50,181 nt of DNA from Levilactobacillus senmaizukei DSM 21775 = NBRC 103853 (lineage in GTDB: Bacteria > Bacillota > Bacilli > Lactobacillales > Lactobacillaceae): contig NZ_BCWD01000017.1 in assembly GCF_001592085.1 (NCBI RefSeq), forward strand, positions 1 through 50,181, read 5' to 3'. The notes under the pieces are model-generated. The model was not told the DNA's origin and did not search any database. It saw only the letters and a list, made by a program, of their open reading frames with translations. Made by a program: the position numbers and the translations under genes. Of the stretch, positions 14,242 through 23,753 are shown in pieces (position 1 is the stretch's first letter; the number at the start of each line of letters is the position of its first letter).

Positions 14242-17001
14242 ATGCAAGAACGGATTAGAAAGCTCCATCATAACCGAATTTTTGCACTCGTATTCTGGTT
14301 AGTTGTGGTCTTTGCGGCCATCGTCACCTTACCAAATGTGAATACTATTATTCAGTATGACGGTCAACCACAATTAGCGAATACGAGTCAACCCGTGAAA
14401 GCTACCCAGATTCGCAATACCTGGGGTCGTAATCTCAACGGAACCTACACCGTCAACGCGGTCTTTAACAATCCTAGCGGCGCCTTAAACAACAAACAAT
14501 TAGCGTCCATTAACAAAACTGTTTCCGAATTACAGAAACGGTCCAGCTATTACGGGATCAAAAAGATCACAACCATGACGAATACCCCTACCAGTCAGCC
14601 TCAATTGTTCTCGAAAGACAAATCCACCGAGGTTGTCCAGTTGGCAGTTAGCCATAATCAAGGGACTGTTCGCCAAATCTCCAATCAATTAAAGTCACAG
14701 ATTGCGACAGTTGGCCTCAACACCTACGTGACTAGCCCTGAAATTGTGAGCGATGCCGCTAACCAGCACATTGCTTCCTTTACATTAATTGTCATCATCA
14801 TGACCCTGGTCTTAGCCCTCGTGGCAATGGGCATTCTCTTTGCCTCAATCATTGCCCCAATTATTAGTTTTCTAGCTATTTTAATTAGTTACATTTCTAC
14901 GCTAAGCCTGGCCACCAATTTAGCCTACCACTGGAACTTCGCATACTCCGAGTACACGCCCATCTTCCTCTTGCTAGGCATTGGCCTCTTCACGCTACTC
15001 ACGAACTTCTGGTTCTTCCGGGAATTACGTGAACGCGTGGATGATGGTGCCGATAGTCAAGCAGCTACCACGGCAGTCATCACCAGCTTAGGTTACCGGG
15101 TGCTGATTAGTACCCTGACCCTAACCATTGCCTTTGGTGGGTTGATGCTATTCGACTTTTCCACCATTCGAGCATTCGGCCTGTTGGGCATTGGCTTTGC
15201 CATCACCGGGATTGCCTCGGTTACCTTGGTTCCGGTCTTTGCCGGAATGCTGGGTTCCAGTCTCTTCTGGCCTAAAAAAACCCGGCCACAACTCAAGGAC
15301 CACAAGCTTTGGCATTCACTGGCGCGGTTTGGCCTTTGGCAGCCTTGGATTGCCGTCCTGTTGGCCCTGTATTTACTGGGCCCCGTGGCCTTTGGTTTCC
15401 ATACCCGCTTAAACTACAATAACACCCAGGATATTCCCAATAATCAAGCCGTGCAGGGTGCGCGGGTCTTAAGTGCTCACTTCGGCCAAGGCAAGTCCAC
15501 CCCGGTGACACTTTACATTCAGACCAATAAGCGTTTAAACAATCAAAATCAACTGTTTGAAATTGATAATCTGACCAAGAAGTTAAAGGCACAGCCAGGC
15601 GTTGCGTCCGTCACTTCCGTTACCCAACCCGGTGGTCAACCGATCACCCAGTATTACGTTTCTAGTCAACTCAGCTCCCTCAATGAAAATTTGAACGGGG
15701 TCATCGGTCAGCTAGGCACGTTACGTAAAGATCTGAAGTCCGACAAGTCTAACTTGAAGGAGAAGGACCTCCAATCGGAAGTTAAGCGCCTCAGCAAACT
15801 GAGCACGCAAACGAACAGTTTAGTTAGCGACAGCAGTACGCTCTCCAGCTCCCTGCAATCGGCGCTCAGCCAATCCAGTGCTTCTGGTAGCCAGGCCTCC
15901 AAGAAGGTTGCCCGCTATATCAATCAATTAAATGCCGTCAACGCCGAGCTAAACAGCGCGGTGGGCACAATGTCCAGCCTATCTGGTGCCGCCACCACAA
16001 CCAACACGGGCGTGGGTACGGCTTCCACCAATCTGTCGAGCTATGCTTCTGGCATCAAGTCGGTTAACGATAGCTTAGGCACTTCTCGTAAACATGTGAA
16101 GGATATGCAAACTTCCTTGAATAGTATTTATGGCTACCTTGGTGGTCTGCAAACTTCCGAAGCGGCCAAGTCCTTATACCTGTCGCCAACTCAGTTGGCT
16201 AGCGGTGATTTCCAACAATCATTGGTCAACTTTACCGATGAAAAGGTCAAGGCTACTTACCTGACGATTACGTTGAAACAAGCCCCAAATGCCAAAGACA
16301 CGACTCAAACCTTGGAACACCTCCAAGACTTGACCAAGAGTCAACTACGGGGGACCTCACTAAAAGATGCCAAGTTGACCTTCACTGGTCAACCGGTCGT
16401 TGCTAGCACCATTCAGCAACAGTACCAACACGATCTACCACGGGTCATCGCACTGGTATTCGGCGTCACCCTATTACTCCTGATCGTCTTTAGTCGTTCA
16501 ATCCTACAACCACTCTACTGGTTCCTGACCTTCGCCGCTTCGGCCCTCGGCAGTTACCAATTGACGCAGGTCTTGATGCGGTGGTTAACCGGCAACAATG
16601 AATTCAACTGGCAGGTGCCGTTACTGGCATTCATTCCACTCACGGTCTTAGCCGTCGTCGAATTGACCCAGCTGGCCCTGAGTTTCCGGTTAAACGATGC
16701 GCCATTGCTTGACTGGCTCCTACCGGGAATCAACGACTGTGGTCAGACCATGCGGCACTCAATGTTCTTAGTCATTGCCAGTGTCTTAGGCCTCCTCGCC
16801 GCTGAATCACAAGTTCTGACAGCGGTGGCCTTGATTACCATCTTCACGGCCATCATCTTCAATCTGTTATTACCAATCATGGCCGCCTCCTTCGGGAAGT
16901 TATCCGTGATCATTCCGAACCAAAAGCCTTACCAGTTCCGCTTAGGTAAGGGCACTCACCGTCGCGGTGCTCATGCGCGTCACGACGATTCTGAAGACTA
17001 A
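14242..17001 (+). CDS. MMPL/RND family membrane transporter
   Basis: 919 aa. One N-terminal helix near residues 15-30, a first external domain, a bundle of about five helices (residues 175-350), a second large external domain and a terminal helix bundle (from about 730). The second external domain includes a Ser/Thr-rich, coiled-coil-like stretch around residues 475-640. This is the MmpL/YdgH/YdfJ layout. ATG 14242 has GAGAGGAC upstream. The family exports lipids or drugs by proton drive; the substrate is unknown. A MerR gene lies downstream on the opposite strand. Confidence 0.85.
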   Translation: MQERIRKLHHNRIFALVFWLVVVFAAIVTLPNVNTIIQYDGQPQLANTSQPVKATQIRNTWGRNLNGTYTVNAVFNNPSGALNNKQLASINKTVSELQKRSSYYGIKKITTMTNTPTSQPQLFSKDKSTEVVQLAVSHNQGTVRQISNQLKSQIATVGLNTYVTSPEIVSDAANQHIASFTLIVIIMTLVLALVAMGILFASIIAPIISFLAILISYISTLSLATNLAYHWNFAYSEYTPIFLLLGIGLFTLLTNFWFFRELRERVDDGADSQAATTAVITSLGYRVLISTLTLTIAFGGLMLFDFSTIRAFGLLGIGFAITGIASVTLVPVFAGMLGSSLFWPKKTRPQLKDHKLWHSLARFGLWQPWIAVLLALYLLGPVAFGFHTRLNYNNTQDIPNNQAVQGARVLSAHFGQGKSTPVTLYIQTNKRLNNQNQLFEIDNLTKKLKAQPGVASVTSVTQPGGQPITQYYVSSQLSSLNENLNGVIGQLGTLRKDLKSDKSNLKEKDLQSEVKRLSKLSTQTNSLVSDSSTLSSSLQSALSQSSASGSQASKKVARYINQLNAVNAELNSAVGTMSSLSGAATTTNTGVGTASTNLSSYASGIKSVNDSLGTSRKHVKDMQTSLNSIYGYLGGLQTSEAAKSLYLSPTQLASGDFQQSLVNFTDEKVKATYLTITLKQAPNAKDTTQTLEHLQDLTKSQLRGTSLKDAKLTFTGQPVVASTIQQQYQHDLPRVIALVFGVTLLLLIVFSRSILQPLYWFLTFAASALGSYQLTQVLMRWLTGNNEFNWQVPLLAFIPLTVLAVVELTQLALSFRLNDAPLLDWLLPGINDCGQTMRHSMFLVIASVLGLLAAESQVLTAVALITIFTAIIFNLLLPIMAASFGKLSVIIPNQKPYQFRLGKGTHRRGAHARHDDSED

Positions 17002-17011
17002 TTCAGCCAAT

Positions 17012-17052
17012 AAAAAATGCGTTGCCGCCAATTCGACGGTAACGCATTTTTT
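17012..17052. terminator. Bidirectional terminator after MMPL gene
   Basis: AAAAAATGCGTT (17012-17023) and AACGCATTTTTT (17041-17052) form a stem extended by GCCG/CGGT, with T runs on both strands. Confidence 0.85.
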
Positions 17053-17115
17053 GAGACAACTTTTTACGGAATTTATCATTCTCTTGGTCAATCATCTAAT
17101 GCCCCTTCAGGATGA

Positions 17116-17586
17116 TTAATTGGGCGTAATGGCCATCAAGCGACGAACCTCGGCGTTAGGTAACAGCCGATAATGAACGCCCCCGTCCGCCGGTAGAAGT
17201 GCCAACAGCGTTTGATTAGCATCAAATGCCCCCAGGTTAAGGGCCATCTCGCCATCGATTTGTAACAAGCCCTGTAACCCGCGATCTACGAAGCGATGGA
17301 TCTGCTCCGCTCGCGCCCGCCGTTCCGTTGCCCGCTTAGCCGCGGCGGCCAACGTCAGTCCTTCATCCAAGAAGTATTTGATTATTGAAACCTGGATAAA
17401 GGTCTTGAATGTATAGACTCGCGCCTGCTTTTCATCCGGCCGATCCTGCGATTGGATGAGCCCCTTTTGTTCCCAGTAACGTAATTGTCGAGCCGAAACG
17501 CCGGTCATCGAGGCGATTTCACCAATTCGAAATACTAGCCGTTTCACATCAAAAACCTGTCGTAATTCGTCTGAAAATTCCGCCAT
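17116..17586 (-). CDS. MerR family transcriptional regulator
   Basis: 156 aa. The winged helix-turn-helix of MerR type is near residues 17-85 (FRIGEIASMTGVSARQLRYW, then EQKGLIQS). The C-terminal part is short and without a recognised ligand motif, closer to GlnR-like single-domain members than to metal sensors. ATG 17586 has AGAGGG upstream; the ATG 9 bases earlier is too close to that site. Target unknown; the convergent MMPL gene is only a neighbour. Confidence 0.85.
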   Translation of the reverse strand: MAEFSDELRQVFDVKRLVFRIGEIASMTGVSARQLRYWEQKGLIQSQDRPDEKQARVYTFKTFIQVSIIKYFLDEGLTLAAAAKRATERRARAEQIHRFVDRGLQGLLQIDGEMALNLGAFDANQTLLALLPADGGVHYRLLPNAEVRRLMAITPN

Positions 17587-17770
17587 GACCGTCATCCCTC
17601 TCGTGATCTTTTCATTATTTTAACAATATTTGCCAAGAAACACCAATGGCTGTCATAAAAGTAACGGTTTGTTTAAGACATTTAATAGCATTGCAACTGC
17701 TCTGTTACACAACTGTCACATTACATTGGTATTCTTAAACATGTAAAAATCATGAGGGGTGTTCATTAGA

Positions 17771-18241
17771 ATGAAGAAAGTTATTAAAACAATTGCATCA
17801 ATTGCACTAGTTTTTGTCGGGTTTGTCGCTTTTAGTACCAGCAACACAACCACTGCTTCTGCCGCTAGCAACACGACCTACAAGTCCGTTTACAAAGTTG
17901 CTAAGGCACATATGGGTGCCCGTTACTCTTGGGGTGCCACTGGTCCTTCTTCCTTTGACTGTTCAGGTTTTACCAGCTACGTTTACAAGAAGGGCGCCAA
18001 GGTTAAGTTGGCCCGGACGGCACAAGCACAATACAATTCTTTAAAGCACGTCAGCTACAAGAACATCAAAAAAGGCGACTTGGTCTTCTTCGGTGGTAGC
18101 AAATGGTCCATCTCCCACGTTGGCTTATACGTCGGTGGCGGCAAGATGATCGATGCTCAAAACCGCGGCGTTGTCCGTGAAGCAGTTCATGCCCCTTGGT
18201 GGCACGCTGTTGGTTACGCCCGCGTTGCCGACGCTGACTAA
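17771..18241 (+). CDS. Secreted NlpC/P60 endopeptidase
   Basis: 156-aa C40-type peptidase. Signal peptide with probable cleavage after ASA near residue 31; then a single catalytic domain with Cys64 (FDCSGF) and the His of SHVGLYVGGGKMIDA. ATG 17771 has GAGGGG upstream. It cuts peptidoglycan stem peptides outside the cell. No LysM or SH3 repeats are attached. The long AT-rich upstream region suggests its own promoter. Confidence 0.9.
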   Translation: MKKVIKTIASIALVFVGFVAFSTSNTTTASAASNTTYKSVYKVAKAHMGARYSWGATGPSSFDCSGFTSYVYKKGAKVKLARTAQAQYNSLKHVSYKNIKKGDLVFFGGSKWSISHVGLYVGGGKMIDAQNRGVVREAVHAPWWHAVGYARVADAD

Positions 18242-18287
18242 TTATTCATTGAACCTCATGATTTCAATTGAACGATTTAAATAAGTT

Positions 18288-18331
18288 AAACCGCTGTCCG
18301 CAAGTAATTGACTTGGGACGGCGGTTTTTTT
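18288..18331 (+). terminator. Terminator of NlpC/P60 gene
   Basis: AAACCGCTGTCC pairs with GGACGGCGGTTT through an inner CAAGT/ACTTG stem, followed by a seven-T run. Confidence 0.85.
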
Positions 18332-18335
18332 GATC

Positions 18336-18363
18336 AAAAAAGTGGTCAGCTTTTGCGACCACC
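18336..18363 (-). terminator. Terminator of GNAT/histidine phosphatase operon
   Basis: On the minus strand GTGGTC and GACCAC form a stem followed by TTTTTT. Confidence 0.7.
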
Positions 18364-18392
18364 CTTACCGTGACAATATTAACCGTATTCAG

Positions 18393-18833
18393 TTACCGAT
18401 GACTAGCCGCATATTCGGCCGTCTGGTGTTCAATCCCGGCTTCCATAAACGTCTCGCCAACCGGAACAAAACCGAGCTGACGGTAGAAGTCTAACGCCGT
18501 CACCTGGGCATCCAACTCAATATGCGCCACGCCCGAAGCTTCAGCATCGTGAATGATTTGCTGGATTAATGAACCGGCATAGCCTTGCTTCCGAGCATTC
18601 GCCACCGTGGCCACTCGCTGAATCTTTAACCGATTACCGGCCAGCATATCAAGCCGTGCCGTCGTGACCGGCTGGTCATCGACATAGCCAACGTAATGCA
18701 TCTTATCCTCATCGGTACCGTCTAATTCTAACTTGGGGTCAATCCCTTGTTCATTGATAAATACCGCCTTACGAATGGCTAAGGCGTCGTCATAACAGGG
18801 ATTTAATTTTCCCCACGCGCGTCGACATTCCAT
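18393..18833 (-). CDS. GNAT family N-acetyltransferase
   Basis: 146-aa GNAT protein of the ElaA-like group (AIRKAVFINEQGIDPKLELD near residue 20; acetyl-CoA loop VATVANARKQGYAGSLI near residue 80). ATG 18833 has GGGAGG upstream. It starts 14 bases after the histidine phosphatase stop, so the two are probably cotranscribed. Substrate unknown. It is a distant paralogue of the GNAT at 7191. Confidence 0.85.
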   Translation of the reverse strand: MECRRAWGKLNPCYDDALAIRKAVFINEQGIDPKLELDGTDEDKMHYVGYVDDQPVTTARLDMLAGNRLKIQRVATVANARKQGYAGSLIQQIIHDAEASGVAHIELDAQVTALDFYRQLGFVPVGETFMEAGIEHQTAEYAASHR

Positions 18834-18847
18834 TGTGTCGGCCTCCC

Positions 18848-19513
18848 TTAATCTTTTTGATTGTAGCTCAGGACCTGAATATCATCCGGTGTTAATCGCA
18901 GCTTGGTGACACTCCCATTGGCCGGCCGCACACTCAAGTCATACTTTCCCTGACCATACCGTTCCATCAGGCTAAGTAAGGTATTTCCATGGCTGATCAG
19001 TAGGACATTGTCGCCATCCTTCAGATTAGGCGCCTGGCGAATCAGGTCAAAGCCTTGGTCCACTCGGTTCCAATAGTCTTGGTTATCTTCCGCCTGGTGG
19101 AAGGGATCGGCCGCCTTCAAGAAGTCCTTGGCCTTACCGATTGAGTACTTCTCCTCAATTGCCTTAAAGGTCGATGTGCCATGCGGCGCCCCCGCTACAT
19201 ACCAGGCTTGGGCCATATCGGTTCCTTCATAGTAGCCGTAGAACTCTTCGCGGAAAAATGATGCCGGTGTCAGCTTGGCTGCTGGGACACTGTGATTAGC
19301 CGCTAGGATGGTCTCAGCGGTCTGTTCCGCCCGAGTAGTGTCACTACAGTACGCCGCAGCGAAGACGACGTCCTGCAGCCGAGTACCGGCACTTCGGGCA
19401 TCGGCCATGCCCGCGTCGGTCAGGGGAGAATTACTCCACCCTTGCAACTTGTTATAAATGTTGAAATAGGTCTGTCCGTGACGCACGACATACAGGGTTA
19501 TCTGCTTGTCCAT
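18848..19513 (-). CDS. Histidine phosphatase (phosphoglycerate mutase-like) family protein
   Basis: 221 aa. The catalytic RHG motif lies at the N-terminus (LYVVRHGQTYFN), and the second histidine in LLISHGNTLLSLM near residue 170. Start ATG 19513 with AAAGGTG upstream; a GTG 12 bases earlier overlaps that site. Members are phosphatases or mutases on small phosphorylated substrates. First gene of a two-gene unit with the GNAT gene. Confidence 0.88.
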   Translation of the reverse strand: MDKQITLYVVRHGQTYFNIYNKLQGWSNSPLTDAGMADARSAGTRLQDVVFAAAYCSDTTRAEQTAETILAANHSVPAAKLTPASFFREEFYGYYEGTDMAQAWYVAGAPHGTSTFKAIEEKYSIGKAKDFLKAADPFHQAEDNQDYWNRVDQGFDLIRQAPNLKDGDNVLLISHGNTLLSLMERYGQGKYDLSVRPANGSVTKLRLTPDDIQVLSYNQKD

Positions 19514-19745
19514 CTCGTATTCCACACCTTTCCCATAAACTTATCTTCAGTTTACCAATTTTTCGGCTCGGGTGCCCTTATTTTCCCGCCCGGCGTTAAA
19601 GTTTTCCTAAACTTCGGTCGAACAACGATCCAATTACGGGGAATTTGCTACCATGGAGAAGACCTGAACCACCGGTTCCCGTAGCTTGCGGGAGGAACTA
19701 TGTTAAAATGAATCTACTTATCTGTAAATGAAGGAGCGTAATATC

Positions 19746-21878
19746 TTGGAACGTTTCAAAAGAATCTGGGCCAGAACTGGCACCCGTATGGGCTTCGTAA
19801 CCTTGCTGGTTGTGCTCTTCTGGCTTAAGACCCTGCTCGCTTATTTTGTCGATTTTCGACTTAACTTAAGCGACCCCTTTCAGTTTCTCATTGTCCTTTT
19901 GAACCCGATCGCCACGACGCTATTACTCTTCGGCTTGGCCCTGTTCTTCAAACGGGCACGCTTCTTCTACCCGTTTCTCTTCTTAATTGATATTCTAAAT
20001 ACCTTGCTCTTATACATCAACGTCATCTACTTCCGCGAATTCACGGACTTTATGACCGTTAGCACGATGCTGGGCTATTCCAAGGTTGACCAAGGGCTGT
20101 CAGGGAGTTCCCTGGCGCTAACGTCACCACACGACCTGCTCTACTGGCTCGACTTAGTCCTCGTATTGGCACTATTGGCTACCCGACGCATCTACATCGA
20201 CCCACGGCCTTTAAACAAACGCGTTGGTTTCGCCGTCATGTCGGTTGCCTTTTTGACCTTTGCGGTTAACCTGACTCTCGGCGAAATGGACCGACCCCAA
20301 CTGCTCACCCGGACGTTTGACCGGACCTACGTGGTTAAGTACCTGGGGCTTGACGCCTTCACCGTTTACGATGGCATCAAGTCACAACACACCAGCGAAC
20401 TGCGGTCACACGCGAAAAAATCCGAATTGAGCGGTATTCTGAAATATGTTCATAAGAATTACGCGGCACCGGACAAGCAGCTTTACGGTGTGGCCAAGCA
20501 AAAAAACGTGATTGTCATTCACCTGGAAAGTTTCCAACAATTCCTGATTAATAAAAAAGTTAACGGGCAAGAAGTCACGCCATTTCTGAACAAGATCTAT
20601 AAGAGTCGGTCGACCTACAGCTTCGACAATTTCTTTCATGAAGTTGGTCAAGGGAAGACTTCCGACGCCGAAACGATGCTAGAGACCGGAACGTATGGCC
20701 TACCACAGGGATCGCTGTTCACCCAACTCGGGAACGACAACACCTTCCAGGCGGCGCCCGCCATCTTCAATCAACAAGGTTACTCATCCGCCGTCTTCCA
20801 CGGAAATGTGGCTAGCTTCTGGAACCGCAGCAATACGTACAAGAACCTGGGCTACCAAAACTTCTTCGATGCCAGCTACTACGATACCTCGGGTGATAAG
20901 TCCTTAGGTTACGGTCTCAAGGATAAATTGTTATTTAAAGATTCCGTGAAGTATCTGCAACACCTGCAACAACCGTTCTACGTGAAATATCTGACGGTTA
21001 CCAACCATTTCCCGTTCACGTTGGATCAAGAAGACTCCACCTTTAAGACACCGGATACTGGGGATAAAACGGTGGATAACTACTTCAAGACCGCCCATTA
21101 CCTCGACCAGTCCGTTAAGGAATTCTACGCCTACCTGAACAAATCTGGGCTGGCGAAGCACTCGTTAATCATGATCTACGGGGACCATTACGGCATTTCC
21201 AATTCTTCCAATAAGAGCCTGGCCAAACTACTGGGCGTCAACCCTGACGATTGGAACGATTACGATAATGCCCAGTTACAACGTGTGCCCATGATGTTCA
21301 ACATGCCGGGATACACCAAGGGGAAGATTGAACACACCTATGGTGGCGAAATCGATGTCCTACCAACCCTGCTTCACTTGATGGGCATTAGCTCAAAGAA
21401 GTACCTGCAGTTTGGGACTGACCTGCTGTCAAGAGATCACAATCCCATCGTGGCCTTCAGAAATCGTGATTGGGAAACCCCTGACTACACGTCGGTGGAC
21501 GGTACGATTTATAGCAACCAGACACAGCAGGAAATCCACCCAACCGGGAAGCTCAAGACCAAGATTGAGCAAATTCAGCAACACGTCAACCAAGGTCTCA
21601 ATTACTCTGACTCCTTGAACCAAAAGAATCTGTTACGCTTCTACCACCCTCGTGGCTTCAAAGCGGTCGATCCGCAGGATTACAACTACGCCGACGGGCT
21701 CTCAAAGGCGGAGAAGCTAGAAAAGAAGCTAGGGTTGAAATCTACCAGCCTCTTCTCACGCAACAGCGACCGGTCAACGGAGAAACTCTATGTGACCGAT
21801 GCCCCTGAAGCCAACCACAAGTCGACTGATTCTAACCGGATTAAGATTACGAACCAAGACGATACCAGTGGCAAATAG
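19746..21878 (+). CDS. LTA synthase family sulfatase-fold protein
   Basis: 710-aa LtaS-like glycerol-phosphate transferase. Five N-terminal transmembrane helices (to about residue 185), then an extracellular alkaline-phosphatase/sulfatase domain. The catalytic Thr is at about residue 305 in GQGKTSDAE. Metal-site residues lie in VIHLESFQ, HGN and MIYGDHYG. Start chosen at TTG 19746, with AAGGAGCG eight bases upstream; the ATG at 19728 is part of that ribosome region. It polymerises lipoteichoic acid or a related polymer from phosphatidylglycerol. The tail is charged. Confidence 0.9.
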   Translation: MERFKRIWARTGTRMGFVTLLVVLFWLKTLLAYFVDFRLNLSDPFQFLIVLLNPIATTLLLFGLALFFKRARFFYPFLFLIDILNTLLLYINVIYFREFTDFMTVSTMLGYSKVDQGLSGSSLALTSPHDLLYWLDLVLVLALLATRRIYIDPRPLNKRVGFAVMSVAFLTFAVNLTLGEMDRPQLLTRTFDRTYVVKYLGLDAFTVYDGIKSQHTSELRSHAKKSELSGILKYVHKNYAAPDKQLYGVAKQKNVIVIHLESFQQFLINKKVNGQEVTPFLNKIYKSRSTYSFDNFFHEVGQGKTSDAETMLETGTYGLPQGSLFTQLGNDNTFQAAPAIFNQQGYSSAVFHGNVASFWNRSNTYKNLGYQNFFDASYYDTSGDKSLGYGLKDKLLFKDSVKYLQHLQQPFYVKYLTVTNHFPFTLDQEDSTFKTPDTGDKTVDNYFKTAHYLDQSVKEFYAYLNKSGLAKHSLIMIYGDHYGISNSSNKSLAKLLGVNPDDWNDYDNAQLQRVPMMFNMPGYTKGKIEHTYGGEIDVLPTLLHLMGISSKKYLQFGTDLLSRDHNPIVAFRNRDWETPDYTSVDGTIYSNQTQQEIHPTGKLKTKIEQIQQHVNQGLNYSDSLNQKNLLRFYHPRGFKAVDPQDYNYADGLSKAEKLEKKLGLKSTSLFSRNSDRSTEKLYVTDAPEANHKSTDSNRIKITNQDDTSGK

Positions 21879-21890
21879 CTTTGGCCTTTA

Positions 21891-21940
21891 AAAAAGAAGC
21901 TGGCCGTTCGATCTCCCGATCGAGCGGCCAGCTTCTTTTC
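21891..21940 (+). terminator. Terminator of LTA synthase gene
   Basis: AAAGAAGCTGGCCG pairs with CGGCCAGCTTCTTT around an inner TCGATC/CGATCGA stem, followed by T-rich sequence; also usable from the other strand. Confidence 0.88.
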
Positions 21941-21958
21941 ATTTTCAATCTGAAATGG

Positions 21959-22948
21959 TTATTCTGGAAGTGTAATCGAGGTACTGTGTACCGGCGTCCG
22001 CCGCGTGGGAAAGTATTTAGCCATGATGGCTTGTACAGCAACCGGCGCTTCACCATAGCCGACCGCAATCAGCGGTTGTTTCCCTGAATACATGGCCCCA
22101 TCACCAATTGCATAGATCCCGGGAACGCTGGTGGCCATCTGCTGATCAACGGCGATCAATTGTTGTTCGGTCGCCAGATCAACATCCCAGGCGGCGATGG
22201 CCGAGTGGTCGGCCGTGAAGCCATAACTGATGACGAGGTCATCAACCACCTGATGATCAATCTCAGCATTTGCGCCCACCGTCTTCAAGGTCACATCAAC
22301 TTGCCCCGCTAGTTCACTGACTTCGCGAATCAAGTATGGTGTTTTAACCTTGACACTAGACGCTTCCAGCAAGTCGACCATGTGGGGTAAGCCCCGAAAT
22401 TGGCGGCGTCGATGGAGTAACGTGACTGACTTGGCAACCTTTTCTAACATCAATGCCTGGTCAACGGCTGCATCCCCACCGCCAGCAATCATCACATCGT
22501 GATCTTTAAAGGCTGCCAAATTAGGAATACTGTAGAATAACTTTTTCCCCCTCAATTCGTCGGCACCAGGAACGGCCAGCTTCCGGGGGGCAAACGCGCC
22601 ATTACCCACGGCCACGATAATAGCGCGGGTCTGCGTAACCTCCTGACTCGTTTGCACGCGAAAGCCCTCGGCATTCCGCGTGACATTGGTCACGGCGGCC
22701 CCCGTCTTAATCGCTAATGGAAATTGGTCTAACTGAGCGCGTTGCTGCTTGATTAAATCCCGGCCCGTGATCGCTGGAAACCCCGCGATATCTAGGATTT
22801 GTTTCTCCGGATACAGTGCCTGAACCTGGCCACCCAAGGTCGGTAGACTCTCAACAATCTGGGCCTTGGCATTGTGCATCCCGGCGTAAACGCCGGCAAA
22901 TATTCCGACGGGACCCCCGCCAATAATCGTTAGGTCATAGTTTTCCAT
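21959..22948 (-). CDS. Ferredoxin/flavodoxin-NADP reductase (thioredoxin reductase-like, YumC type)
   Basis: 329-aa FAD/NAD(P) flavoprotein. N-terminal GGGPVG dinucleotide motif, NADPH-binding GGGDAAVDQA near residue 160, and C-terminal GIYAIGDG FAD motif. There is no CxxC redox pair, which separates it from true thioredoxin reductase. ATG 22948 has AAAGGAAG upstream; the upstream extension overlaps the divergent hydrolase gene and is rejected. Transfers electrons from NADPH to ferredoxin or flavodoxin. Confidence 0.88.
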   Translation of the reverse strand: MENYDLTIIGGGPVGIFAGVYAGMHNAKAQIVESLPTLGGQVQALYPEKQILDIAGFPAITGRDLIKQQRAQLDQFPLAIKTGAAVTNVTRNAEGFRVQTSQEVTQTRAIIVAVGNGAFAPRKLAVPGADELRGKKLFYSIPNLAAFKDHDVMIAGGGDAAVDQALMLEKVAKSVTLLHRRRQFRGLPHMVDLLEASSVKVKTPYLIREVSELAGQVDVTLKTVGANAEIDHQVVDDLVISYGFTADHSAIAAWDVDLATEQQLIAVDQQMATSVPGIYAIGDGAMYSGKQPLIAVGYGEAPVAVQAIMAKYFPTRRTPVHSTSITLPE

Positions 22949-22994
22949 ATCATTACTTCCTTTCATTGCTGATTCTCTATCGGAGGCGTTCACC

Positions 22995-23753
22995 TTGAAG
23001 CATCGTCGCGGTCTCATCATTACGTTAACCTTAATCGTCATCTTAGGCGCCCTGGCCGGGTGGTGGCACTCGCGATGGCAAATTCTCAAACACACTCAGG
23101 TGCCCACCACCCGCACGGCTACGCTATTCCTACCGGGAACCCAGGGTGCCTGGCTATCCTTGCGAAGTATGGTTGTCAGTCTGAATCGTCCCCACCTTGG
23201 GCACTTCACCCTGACGGCTAAGGTCGCTTTCAATGGGTCCGTCACCTGGGATTCCCACGGAACTTTCGACCCCCGGAATCCACTAATCCCCGTCATCTTC
23301 AAGGACAATACCCATCCACGACGACAGGCCGAACAATTACGAACCGTACTCACCGTGCTACACCGTCACTATGGTATTGACCATGTTAACTTCGTCGGCC
23401 ACTCATCCGGTGGAACCATCGCTTACGATTACCTCAATCAATCCCAGCCTGCGCCGGTCACGGTCGACCGTCTCGTCTGCCTAGGCGCCGACTTTCCAGA
23501 ACGAACGCCGCTCCGCTATCACTACCCGCAACTTCACATTCTTAATTTAGCCGGCAGTATCGGTCGCCTGGGTAACGACAGCGAAGTGCCAGTCAATACG
23601 GCCACCCCCATGAAACACCTGGTTCAGGGAAAGGTTGCCAGCTACCACTTTCAAAAGTTAACCGGACCGATTTGGAACACGCAACATTCACTCCTGCACG
23701 AAAACCCCGCGGTTGATCGGCTGATGATTCATTTCCTCTATCCGCCAATCTGA
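22995..23753 (+). CDS. DUF915 alpha/beta hydrolase, membrane-anchored or secreted
   Basis: 252 aa. One N-terminal hydrophobic helix, then an alpha/beta hydrolase domain with FLPGTQGAW near the oxyanion region and the nucleophile elbow GHSSGG. TTG 22995 with GGAGGCG upstream. It diverges from the flavoprotein gene 46 bases away. The 3' end overlaps the convergent PrsW gene by 16 bases. A second DUF915 protein lies at 27608-28423. Substrate unknown. Confidence 0.85.
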   Translation: MKHRRGLIITLTLIVILGALAGWWHSRWQILKHTQVPTTRTATLFLPGTQGAWLSLRSMVVSLNRPHLGHFTLTAKVAFNGSVTWDSHGTFDPRNPLIPVIFKDNTHPRRQAEQLRTVLTVLHRHYGIDHVNFVGHSSGGTIAYDYLNQSQPAPVTVDRLVCLGADFPERTPLRYHYPQLHILNLAGSIGRLGNDSEVPVNTATPMKHLVQGKVASYHFQKLTGPIWNTQHSLLHENPAVDRLMIHFLYPPI